Assembly (NCBI GenBank): GCA_030426545.1
Contig: JAUHYL010000037.1
Span: 1-37,595, forward strand
Source: Gammaproteobacteria bacterium
GTDB taxonomy: Bacteria > Pseudomonadota > Gammaproteobacteria > Pseudomonadales > Halieaceae
Length of the DNA stretch: 37,595 bases
Direction of reading: 5' to 3'
Positions 31,297 through 37,595 of this stretch are shown here, piece after piece. Numbering within the stretch: the first letter of the stretch is position 1; every line of letters starts with the position of its first letter. A program made the translations under genes and the position numbers. Under the pieces are notes generated by a model. It had not been told where the DNA came from, did no database searches, and was given only the letters and a program-made list of their open reading frames with translations.

Positions 31297-32658
31297 ATGA
31301 CATTGGAAATTGTTATTCTGGCTGCCGGCCAGGGTACTCGCATGAAGTCTACCCTGCCCAAGGTGTTGCACCCCGTGGCGGGAAGACCACTGCTTGAGCA
31401 CGTGGTACGTACTGCACAGGCACTCAGGCCTGCGGGCATCCACGTGGTTGTGGGCCATGGCGCGGAGCAGGTTCGGGAAGCCCTGTCGCACATCAAGCTT
31501 AACTGGGTGGTACAGGAAGAACAGCTGGGTACCGGCCATGCCGTGATGCAGGCAATGCCCGGGCTAAGTGCCGATAGTGTGGTTCTGGTGCTTTATGGCG
31601 ATGTGCCCCTTACCGAGCTGGCGACGCTGGAAGAACTGGTGGCTTGTGCGGCGGATGCGCCCGCATTGCTGACGGCCGAGCTCGCGGACCCTTCGGGCTA
31701 TGGTCGCATTCTGCGCAACGCCGCCGGTGAATTGGTCGGCGTGGTCGAAGACAAGGACGCAACGCCCGAACAGCGCGCCATCGCAGAAATAAACAGCGGT
31801 CTGCTGGCCGCGCCGCATGCGGACTTTGCCCACTACCTTCCGCAGGTGCAGAACGAGAACAAGCAGGCGGAGTATTACCTGCCAGATATCCTCAGCCTCG
31901 CAGTCGCTGACGGCAAGCGCGTCGCCTCCTGCAGCGCGCAATCCGAATTGGAAATTCTGGGCGTGAACGACCGTGTGCAGCTCAATCAGGTAGAGCGTGA
32001 GTTTCAGCGTCGCCAGGCGCTCGCCCTGATGCGTGAAGGTGTCTCACTTGCCGATGCCGGCCGGATTGATGTTCGCGGCACCCTGAACTGTGCCGAAGAT
32101 GTGAGTATTGACGTCAACTGCGTGTTCGAAGGCGAAGTTACCCTGGGTAGCGGTGCCCGTATCGGAGCCAACTGTGTTCTGAAAGACGTCGTTGTCGGCG
32201 AAGGCGCAGAAATACACCCCATGAGCCATCTAGAGCAGGCGCAGGTGGGTGAGCGCTGCAGTGTCGGGCCCTTTGCTCGACTGCGCCCGGGCACTGTTCT
32301 GGCAGAGGGGGCGCGGGTAGGCAACTTTGTTGAAACCAAGAAGGCGTCTATAGGCGCGGGTAGCAAGGTAAACCACTTGAGCTACATCGGTGACTGTGAA
32401 ATGGGCGCAGGGGTCAACGTGGGCGCCGGTACCATTACCTGCAATTACGACGGAGTGAACAAACACCAGACCACGATGGGCGACGGCGTTTTTATCGGCT
32501 CAAACAGCACTCTGGTAGCGCCGCTGAGTATCGAAGAGGACGGGTTTGTTGGCGCCGGCTCTACCGTGACGAAGAAAGTGGAAAGCAGTGAGCTGGCCGT
32601 GGCCAGGGCAAAACAGCGCAATATCGCCGGGTGGGAACGTCCCGGTAAGAGCAAATAG
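31297..32658 (+). CDS. glmU: Bifunctional UDP-GlcNAc pyrophosphorylase / GlcN-1-P acetyltransferase
   Basis: Performs the last two steps to UDP-N-acetylglucosamine: acetylation of glucosamine-1-P, then uridylyl transfer. The N-terminal domain has LAAGQGTRMKSTLPKVLHP and the metal-binding YGDVPL; the C-terminal left-handed beta-helix has hexapeptide repeats and the acetyl-CoA region GNFVETKKASIG, SYIGDCEMG and TITCNYDG. I chose ATG at 31297 (453 residues, MTLEIVILAAG) because it matches family starts; the frame also opens at GTG 31279. It follows the atp operon, as in E. coli, but with trmB and EncFtn between. Confidence 0.96.
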   Translation: MTLEIVILAAGQGTRMKSTLPKVLHPVAGRPLLEHVVRTAQALRPAGIHVVVGHGAEQVREALSHIKLNWVVQEEQLGTGHAVMQAMPGLSADSVVLVLYGDVPLTELATLEELVACAADAPALLTAELADPSGYGRILRNAAGELVGVVEDKDATPEQRAIAEINSGLLAAPHADFAHYLPQVQNENKQAEYYLPDILSLAVADGKRVASCSAQSELEILGVNDRVQLNQVEREFQRRQALALMREGVSLADAGRIDVRGTLNCAEDVSIDVNCVFEGEVTLGSGARIGANCVLKDVVVGEGAEIHPMSHLEQAQVGERCSVGPFARLRPGTVLAEGARVGNFVETKKASIGAGSKVNHLSYIGDCEMGAGVNVGAGTITCNYDGVNKHQTTMGDGVFIGSNSTLVAPLSIEEDGFVGAGSTVTKKVESSELAVARAKQRNIAGWERPGKSK

Positions 32659-32671
32659 GGGCTGATCAACG

Positions 32672-34501
32672 ATGTGTGGGATTGTAGCTGCCGCTGCGCG
32701 GCGCGAAGTATCTGAAATTTTACTGGAGGGGCTTCGCCGCCTGGAATATCGCGGCTACGACTCCGCCGGTCTTGCTATCGTTGATGAGTCCGCAAAACTC
32801 AACCTGCACAAACGCCAGGGAAAGGTTGCGGAGTTGGAACGCGCGCAACGTGATAATCCCTACTATGGGAATACGGGTATAGCGCACACGCGCTGGGCCA
32901 CGCACGGAGAACCCTCCAGCGTGAATGCCCACCCGCACATGTCCGGTGATCGTCTCGCTTTGGTGCACAACGGGATTATTGAGAACCACGCGACACTGCG
33001 TGATGAGCTGATCAAGGATGGCTACGAGATTATCTCTGCCACCGATACAGAAGTGATTGTGCACCTGCTGCACCGTGAGCTGCAGAAGGGCGAAACCCTG
33101 CTGCAGGCGATGCAGATTGTTATTCCCCGCCTGGAAGGCGCCTATGCGCTGGCGGCCATCGATTCCGAACGTCCTATGGAAGTAGTAGGTGCACGCAAAG
33201 GCAGCCCGCTGGTTGTCGGCATTGGTATCGGTGAAAATTTTCTGGCGTCTGACCAGATGGCATTGCGCCAGGTTACCGACCGCTTTATCTATCTCGAGGA
33301 AGGCGACCTGGTGCAGGTATCACCCACCAGCCTGCAGGTTCTCGCCGAGGACGGCAGCCCGGTCGTGCGCCCGCGTACGCGCATCTCTGAAGCGGTTGAA
33401 GCGGCGGACAAGGGCGACTTCGACCACTACATGATCAAGGAGATTTTCGAGCAGCCCAAAGCACTGGAAGCAACCTTTGCCGGCGCGGCTACCTACAGCC
33501 AATTGGAAAGCTGTTTCGGGGAAAACGCCGCGGAAATTTTCGACAAGGTACAGAACGTGCAGATTGTCGCCTGCGGTACCAGTTTTCACGCAGGCATGGT
33601 CGCGAGGTACTGGCTGGAGGAGTTGGCCGGCGTTGCCTGCGAGGTTGAGGTAGCTTCCGAGTTTCGTTACCGCAAGCGTGTGCAGCATGAGGGCACACTG
33701 CTTGTCGCGATATCGCAGTCAGGCGAGACGGCCGACACACTGGCGGCCCTGCGCAATGCGACTGAAGGCGAATTTATTGGCAGTCTTGTTATTGCCAATG
33801 TCGATAACAGCTCGCTGGTGCGGGAATGTGATCTTGTGTTCCTGACCCGAGCTGGCGCCGAAATTGGCGTGGCTTCGACCAAGGCATTCACCACACAGCT
33901 TGTTGGGCTGTTGATGCTGATCGTCGCGTTGGGACGTCGTCGCGGAATGAGCGAAGAAAAGCAAAAGGAAATTCTCGAGGCGTTACGCCTGGCGCCGAAA
34001 TACGTGGAGCAAACCCTGCTACTGGATGGCGCGATCGAAAAACTCTCCGAGGAGTTTATCCCCAAGCGCCACGCTTTGTTTCTCGGCCGCGGCATTCAGT
34101 ATCCTGTCGCACTCGAAGGGGCGCTGAAGCTGAAAGAAATCTCCTACATCCACGCTGAAGCCTATCCGGCCGGTGAACTGAAACACGGTCCGCTGGCGCT
34201 GGTTGACGATGACATGCCGGTGGTAGCGGTTGCGCCCAACGATGAATTGCTGGAAAAGCTGAAATCCAACCTTGAGGAGGTGCGCTCCCGCGGCGGAGAG
34301 CTGTTCGTGTTTGCCGATCGGGAATCAGGCTTTGAGAGCGAGCACCGGGTGCGCGTGATGCAGATGCCCCATTGTCCGGAAGTGATAGCGCCTATTGTCT
34401 ATACCGTGGCCCTGCAGCTGCTCTCTTATCACGTTGCTGTGCAAAAAGGCACCGACGTTGATAAGCCACGTAACCTGGCTAAATCCGTCACTGTCGAATA
34501 G
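32672..34501 (+). CDS. glmS: Glutamine-fructose-6-phosphate aminotransferase
   Basis: Makes glucosamine-6-phosphate from fructose-6-phosphate and glutamine, the committed step of amino-sugar synthesis. 609 residues, the E. coli length. The N-terminal Ntn glutaminase starts MCGIVAAAARREVSE with catalytic Cys2 and includes HTRWATHGEPS. Two SIS domains follow (VACGTSFHAGM, ISQSGETADTLAAL) and the C-terminus VDKPRNLAKSVTVE. Lies 13 bases after glmU, so the two form an operon. No glmS ribozyme is visible upstream, as expected for a gammaproteobacterium. Confidence 0.97.
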   Translation: MCGIVAAAARREVSEILLEGLRRLEYRGYDSAGLAIVDESAKLNLHKRQGKVAELERAQRDNPYYGNTGIAHTRWATHGEPSSVNAHPHMSGDRLALVHNGIIENHATLRDELIKDGYEIISATDTEVIVHLLHRELQKGETLLQAMQIVIPRLEGAYALAAIDSERPMEVVGARKGSPLVVGIGIGENFLASDQMALRQVTDRFIYLEEGDLVQVSPTSLQVLAEDGSPVVRPRTRISEAVEAADKGDFDHYMIKEIFEQPKALEATFAGAATYSQLESCFGENAAEIFDKVQNVQIVACGTSFHAGMVARYWLEELAGVACEVEVASEFRYRKRVQHEGTLLVAISQSGETADTLAALRNATEGEFIGSLVIANVDNSSLVRECDLVFLTRAGAEIGVASTKAFTTQLVGLLMLIVALGRRRGMSEEKQKEILEALRLAPKYVEQTLLLDGAIEKLSEEFIPKRHALFLGRGIQYPVALEGALKLKEISYIHAEAYPAGELKHGPLALVDDDMPVVAVAPNDELLEKLKSNLEEVRSRGGELFVFADRESGFESEHRVRVMQMPHCPEVIAPIVYTVALQLLSYHVAVQKGTDVDKPRNLAKSVTVE

Positions 34502-34530
34502 TGTTCGTGCCGCGACTGGGGTCGCATTAT

Positions 34531-34552
34531 CGCGAATTATCGCGGGATTTTT
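34531..34552 (+). terminator. Weak terminator after glmS
   Basis: CGCGA, loop ATTA, TCGCG followed by GGATTTTT, 30 bases past the glmS stop. A short stem, so a modest call. The rest of the 188-base gap to the flippase gene shows nothing clear. Confidence 0.4.
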
Positions 34553-34689
34553 GCCCATCGTGAGCGCATAATCCGCGAAGATAATAATCGCCATGCGACT
34601 GTGCCAGAGTGACCTGAACGGGTGTTCGTAATGCACCTCTGTGCAGGCCGCCGTGCAGCCCAAATGATGGCTAACACCAAAGACTGCGA

Positions 34690-36132
34690 GTGCATCGCGT
34701 GAACGTACGCCGCTCCATCAGCATCAATTTCGCCACACGCTATATCGAGCACGGCCTGGCGCTGGTATCCGGCATCGTGTTGGCGCGCTGGTTGACCCCT
34801 GAGGACTTCGGCATCTACAGCATCGCCGCGTCCGTAGTGCTGATTGGCTACCTTTTTCGTAACTTTGGCGTCGGCCAGTTCATTGTTCAGGCCAAGGACA
34901 TCAATGACGATATTCTTCGCGCGGCGTTTTCTGTCACGCTGGTTGTATCCTGGAGTATCGGCCTTGGCTTTGTGGCCCTGGCGCCTTTTCTCGGAAGCTT
35001 CTACGAGGAAGAGGGTGTCACGGTTGTATTGTATTTCTTGTCGTTCAACTTTTTTCTCCTGCCCTTTGGGTCGGTTACCAACTCGCTGCTACGCCGTGAA
35101 ATGCTATTCGAGAAAATCGCGGTCATCGACATTTGTGCGGCGGTGGCCTCGTTGGTTGTAGGCCTGACGGCGGCCTGGTTCGGCGCGAGCTATCTGTCCA
35201 TTGCCTGGGCCGCAAATGCCAGCACCCTGGTGTCGATAATTGTGACGTTGCTATACCGTCGCCCGGAAACACCATGGCTGCCGGGTGTTAACCGGTTTCA
35301 GGAGATTTTTACCTTTGGCGTGAAAGTTGGCGCCATGGACCTGTCCAACAGTGGCACTGATGCGGTGACAGAATTGACGATTGGCCGCGCACATGGCTTG
35401 CATGATCTTGGCATCTATTCGCGCGCCTATGGCACCTTCAAGCTGTTTGAGTTTGCTTTTGCGCAGACCATTCGCCCCGTGGTGCTGCCCTACCTGTCAA
35501 AGTCCAAGCACGATGACCAGAACCTGGGTGAGATCTATCTGAATATCATCAGCCTCACCTCGATAGTAACCATCCCGTTTTTTACTTTCCTGGGCGTAAA
35601 TGCGGCCGAGGTGATTGGCCTGTTGTATGGCGGGCAATGGGGTGCCGCTGTACCGGTGCTGCAAATCATGTGCGTTGCCGGTGTGCTGTTTGCGCCAACG
35701 TTGTTCTTCGAGCAGTTATTGATTGCCAATGGCCGGCCCGGTCAGGCGGCGCGATTCATTGTGCAGGCGCAGGTGTTGCGGCTGTTCGCGCTGTTTATTC
35801 TCGCCTGGGTAAGCCTCGAAGCTGCCGCAGTCGCCCTCAGTGTTGGTTTTATAGCACGGATTTTCCTGCTTACCCGGATGGCCCGGCAGCATTTCAGCCT
35901 GAACGGCGTTGATTTCATGCGCAGGGTTGCGCCCGCGGTACTGGCGGCAGTGCTACTTGGCACCACAACGGCTGGTGTGAGATACCTGGCCATACCCTGG
36001 GACAGTGCGTTTTTGTCGTTGCTCGCGACCGGAACAACGGCAGTGTTGATCTGGCTGGGTACGGTCTTTCTTGTTAGCCATCCCATCACCGGGGAAATGC
36101 GCGGTGTGGTGGCGCGAGTAACCGGGAGATAG
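34690..36132 (+). CDS. Oligosaccharide flippase / lipopolysaccharide exporter (Wzx-like)
   Basis: Polytopic membrane protein of the polysaccharide transporter (PST/MOP) superfamily, which moves lipid-linked glycans across the inner membrane. 480 residues with about 12-14 predicted helices. The N-terminus IEHGLALVSGIVLARWLTPE and DFGIYSIAASVV is characteristic (YxxLARxLxPxDFGxYxxA pattern of the WzxC/AmsL-like group). Start is GTG at 34690, with another in-frame GTG three codons on. It stands alone: no glycosyltransferases are next to it, so the substrate cannot be inferred. glmS just upstream makes amino-sugar precursors, but the link is only positional. Confidence 0.85.
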   Translation: MHRVNVRRSISINFATRYIEHGLALVSGIVLARWLTPEDFGIYSIAASVVLIGYLFRNFGVGQFIVQAKDINDDILRAAFSVTLVVSWSIGLGFVALAPFLGSFYEEEGVTVVLYFLSFNFFLLPFGSVTNSLLRREMLFEKIAVIDICAAVASLVVGLTAAWFGASYLSIAWAANASTLVSIIVTLLYRRPETPWLPGVNRFQEIFTFGVKVGAMDLSNSGTDAVTELTIGRAHGLHDLGIYSRAYGTFKLFEFAFAQTIRPVVLPYLSKSKHDDQNLGEIYLNIISLTSIVTIPFFTFLGVNAAEVIGLLYGGQWGAAVPVLQIMCVAGVLFAPTLFFEQLLIANGRPGQAARFIVQAQVLRLFALFILAWVSLEAAAVALSVGFIARIFLLTRMARQHFSLNGVDFMRRVAPAVLAAVLLGTTTAGVRYLAIPWDSAFLSLLATGTTAVLIWLGTVFLVSHPITGEMRGVVARVTGR

Positions 36133-36137
36133 CAGGC

Positions 36138-36527
36138 GTGCAGGCGTTATATATCACGCACGTTACCTGTGCCTGCCTGTCTATTCTGGGCTTTGTATTG
36201 CGCGGCTTCTGGATGCTTGGTGACAATGCCCTGCGGGAGCACAGGCTCGCAAGAATACTGCCGCACATCCTTGATTCTGTGCTGTTAGCTTCTGCGATTG
36301 GAATACTGTGGCAATGGGGTAGTTGGCCACAGGATCTGCCCTGGGTGATGGCGAAGATCGGTGCGCTTCTGCTGTATATCGCCCTGGGCATGGTCGCGTT
36401 GCGGTTTGGAAAGACGCGCAGGGTGCGCGGGACGGCCTATGTCCTGGCATTGATCACAGCGGCCTACATTGTGTCAGTGGCCCTGAGCAAGAACTACTGG
36501 GGTTTCCTGCAGTTCATCCCCTTCTGA
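36138..36527 (+). CDS. SirB2-family membrane protein
   Basis: 129-residue integral-membrane protein with about four hydrophobic helices. The order TCACLSILGFVLRGFWML, LPHILDSVLLASAIGILW, WVMAKIGALLLYIALGMVALRFG and YVLALITAAYIVSVAL fits the SirB2 (invasion gene expression up-regulator) family. Its biochemical role is unknown. Start is GTG at 36138, only 5 bases after the flippase stop, so it is probably translated from the same message. It converges on the small secreted-protein gene with 40 bases between. Confidence 0.85.
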   Translation: MQALYITHVTCACLSILGFVLRGFWMLGDNALREHRLARILPHILDSVLLASAIGILWQWGSWPQDLPWVMAKIGALLLYIALGMVALRFGKTRRVRGTAYVLALITAAYIVSVALSKNYWGFLQFIPF

Positions 36528-36567
36528 GCCCCCCGTCAAGGAGGACCCAGACCAGGTGATCAGCAGG

Positions 36568-36930
36568 CTACTGCGGGTTGGCTGCCTTGTACTCGCGAAT
36601 CTCTGTGTTGAACTGGCCCGCGAGCTCTTCTTCCTGTGAAACCGCAGCGTTGTACTGTTCCTGCAGTGCCCCTACCGCCTCCGTGGCCTCGGCTGAAGGT
36701 TCCTCGCCAGCCGCCTGTTCAGCGGCTTTTATTTGCTCATCCACGCAGCTCATGTACTCAAGGTTCGCAGCCTGGAATGTTTTCACGGCCTTCTGGCCAG
36801 TGAGCATATCGTCCATGCTGGAAGATGCGCCATCGGGTAGCGCAGGCACTTGTGGCGCCTCGCAGTCATTGGCGAAAGCGCCAGCGCTGCCAAGGGCGAG
36901 ACCGAGTACGGCAAGTTTCAGGTAGTTCAT
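36568..36930 (-). CDS. Small secreted protein of unknown function
   Basis: 120 residues that I do not recognise. It begins MNYLKLAVLGLALGSAGAFA, a clear Sec signal peptide with likely cleavage after AFA (residue 20). The mature ~100 residues are acidic, Ala/Glu-rich and probably helical, with two cysteines (NDCEAP and YMSCVDEQ) that could form a periplasmic disulfide. Start is ATG at 36930 with AGGGG 6 bases upstream; the frame also opens five codons earlier at 36945. It is 118 bases downstream of the SPOR-domain gene on the same strand. Confidence 0.75.
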   Translation of the reverse strand: MNYLKLAVLGLALGSAGAFANDCEAPQVPALPDGASSSMDDMLTGQKAVKTFQAANLEYMSCVDEQIKAAEQAAGEEPSAEATEAVGALQEQYNAAVSQEEELAGQFNTEIREYKAANPQ

Positions 36931-37048
36931 GGTTTTCCCCTGCAAATATTTGGGAAAAAGACAGTAACAGGAGACGCGCCCGCTGCCAAGAGCCCGGCCG
37001 CTGGCCAGATTGGCTACGTTGAGTTGCGGGAAAAGCCGCTGCAGGGCG

Positions 37049-37595
37049 CTACTGTTGCCCTACCCAGAGCTTGGAGACGCCGTAGGTGTACTCCAATTTG
37101 CCGGCCACCTGCTGCGCGGCGGTTTTGTCTGGCAGGTTGATCACGCGCACGCGGTAGAACGTTCTGCCATCGCGGGTGCTGGGCGCGACAATAACGTCGC
37201 CAGCGGCAGGTTTCAGACGACGCGCCCAGTCTTCGGCGGCGGCGCGTTGGCCGTAGGACCCAAAATTAACGAACCATTCACCCGTTGTGGCGGTGACCGG
37301 TGCCGCTGCAGGTGATCGAGCAGGCGCAGGCGCGGGTGCAGCCTTTGCCGGTGTGGCAGCGGGTTTTGCCACAGCGGGTTTGCTGGCTGCGACCTTGGCC
37401 ACCGCGGGTGCTGCGCCCGACGGTGTTGCAGCAAGCTGCGCCTCCAGGCCGGCAACGGTATCCACCAGGCGTTGATTGTCGGAGCGCAGGTTGGCGATGC
37501 TCGATTCAAGCTGCGCATTGTGTTCCCGCGCATTCTGCAGGGCGGCCCGGGTATTGGCGATCTCATCGGGGCTTGCCGCGGTGGCGAGGCTGGCC
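37049..37595 (-). CDS. SPOR-domain protein, 5' end cut by window edge
   Basis: The open frame runs from the window edge to the TAG at 37049-37051, about 182 residues, with its N-terminus missing. The visible start is a coiled-coil segment rich in Ala/Glu/Gln/Asn (from 37594), then an Ala/Pro/Lys linker, then a C-terminal SPOR domain (WFVNFGSYGQRAAAEDWARR to FYRVRVINLPDKTAAQQ). SPOR domains bind denuded septal peptidoglycan, so it is likely an envelope or cell-division protein with an N-terminal anchor outside the window. The internal GTG at 37465 is probably not the start because the coiled coil continues upstream. Confidence 0.8.
   Translation of the reverse strand, partial: ASLATAASPDEIANTRAALQNAREHNAQLESSIANLRSDNQRLVDTVAGLEAQLAATPSGAAPAVAKVAASKPAVAKPAATPAKAAPAPAPARSPAAAPVTATTGEWFVNFGSYGQRAAAEDWARRLKPAAGDVIVAPSTRDGRTFYRVRVINLPDKTAAQQVAGKLEYTYGVSKLWVGQQ

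Overview
The window is the replication-origin neighbourhood of a gammaproteobacterial chromosome. Gene order (gyrB-recF-dnaN-dnaA divergent from rpmH-rnpA-yidD-yidC-mnmE, then mnmG-rsmG-parA-parB-atpIBEFHAGDC, then glmU-glmS) is the conserved gammaproteobacterial core. The moderately high GC content and the accessory genes would fit a marine lineage such as the Halieaceae/Cellvibrionales. That placement is an inference from style, not a database result.

Layout. (1) 1-5325, minus strand: gyrB (its 3' part lies beyond the left edge), recF, dnaN and dnaA. recF carries two perfect 16-bp parS centromere sites inside its coding sequence. (2) 5326-5942: dnaA/rpmH intergenic region with two perfect DnaA boxes, an IHF consensus match between them, a dnaA promoter whose -35 overlaps a DnaA box, and an rpmH promoter. 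(3) 5943-9925, plus strand: rpmH, rnpA, yidD, yidC, mnmE. (4) 9926-10390: a second origin-like region with DnaA boxes, an IHF match and a very AT-rich stretch. (5) 10391-17988: an accessory block inserted between mnmE and mnmG. It contains a minus-strand set of genes (two hotdog thioesterases, an NTF2-like protein, a luciferase-like flavin monooxygenase and an acyl-CoA ligase), a K+-dependent membrane pyrophosphatase, and a plus-strand esterase. (6) 18200-22522: mnmG, rsmG, parA, parB. (7) 22785-29909: a complete nine-gene F1Fo ATP synthase operon with a near-consensus promoter and a strong terminator. (8) 30009-31173, minus strand: an encapsulated-ferritin (EncFtn) family protein with no encapsulin gene beside it, downstream of a TrmB-family regulator. 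(9) 31297-34501: glmU and glmS, divergent from trmB. (10) 34690-37595: an oligosaccharide flippase, a SirB2-like membrane protein, a small secreted protein and a SPOR-domain protein cut by the right edge.

How the parts work together: DnaA, the sliding clamp, RecF and gyrase act in replication; ParA/ParB plus the two parS sites in recF segregate the origin; L34, RnpA, YidD and YidC serve translation, tRNA processing and membrane insertion; MnmE and MnmG together modify the tRNA wobble uridine; GlmS and GlmU make UDP-GlcNAc for the cell envelope. The points most worth a second look are the unencapsulated EncFtn homologue with its TrmB neighbour, the two competing origin-like regions with a base-skew hint favouring the one after mnmE, and the centromere sites written in frame into recF. 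I saw no CRISPR array, insertion sequence, tRNA or rRNA.
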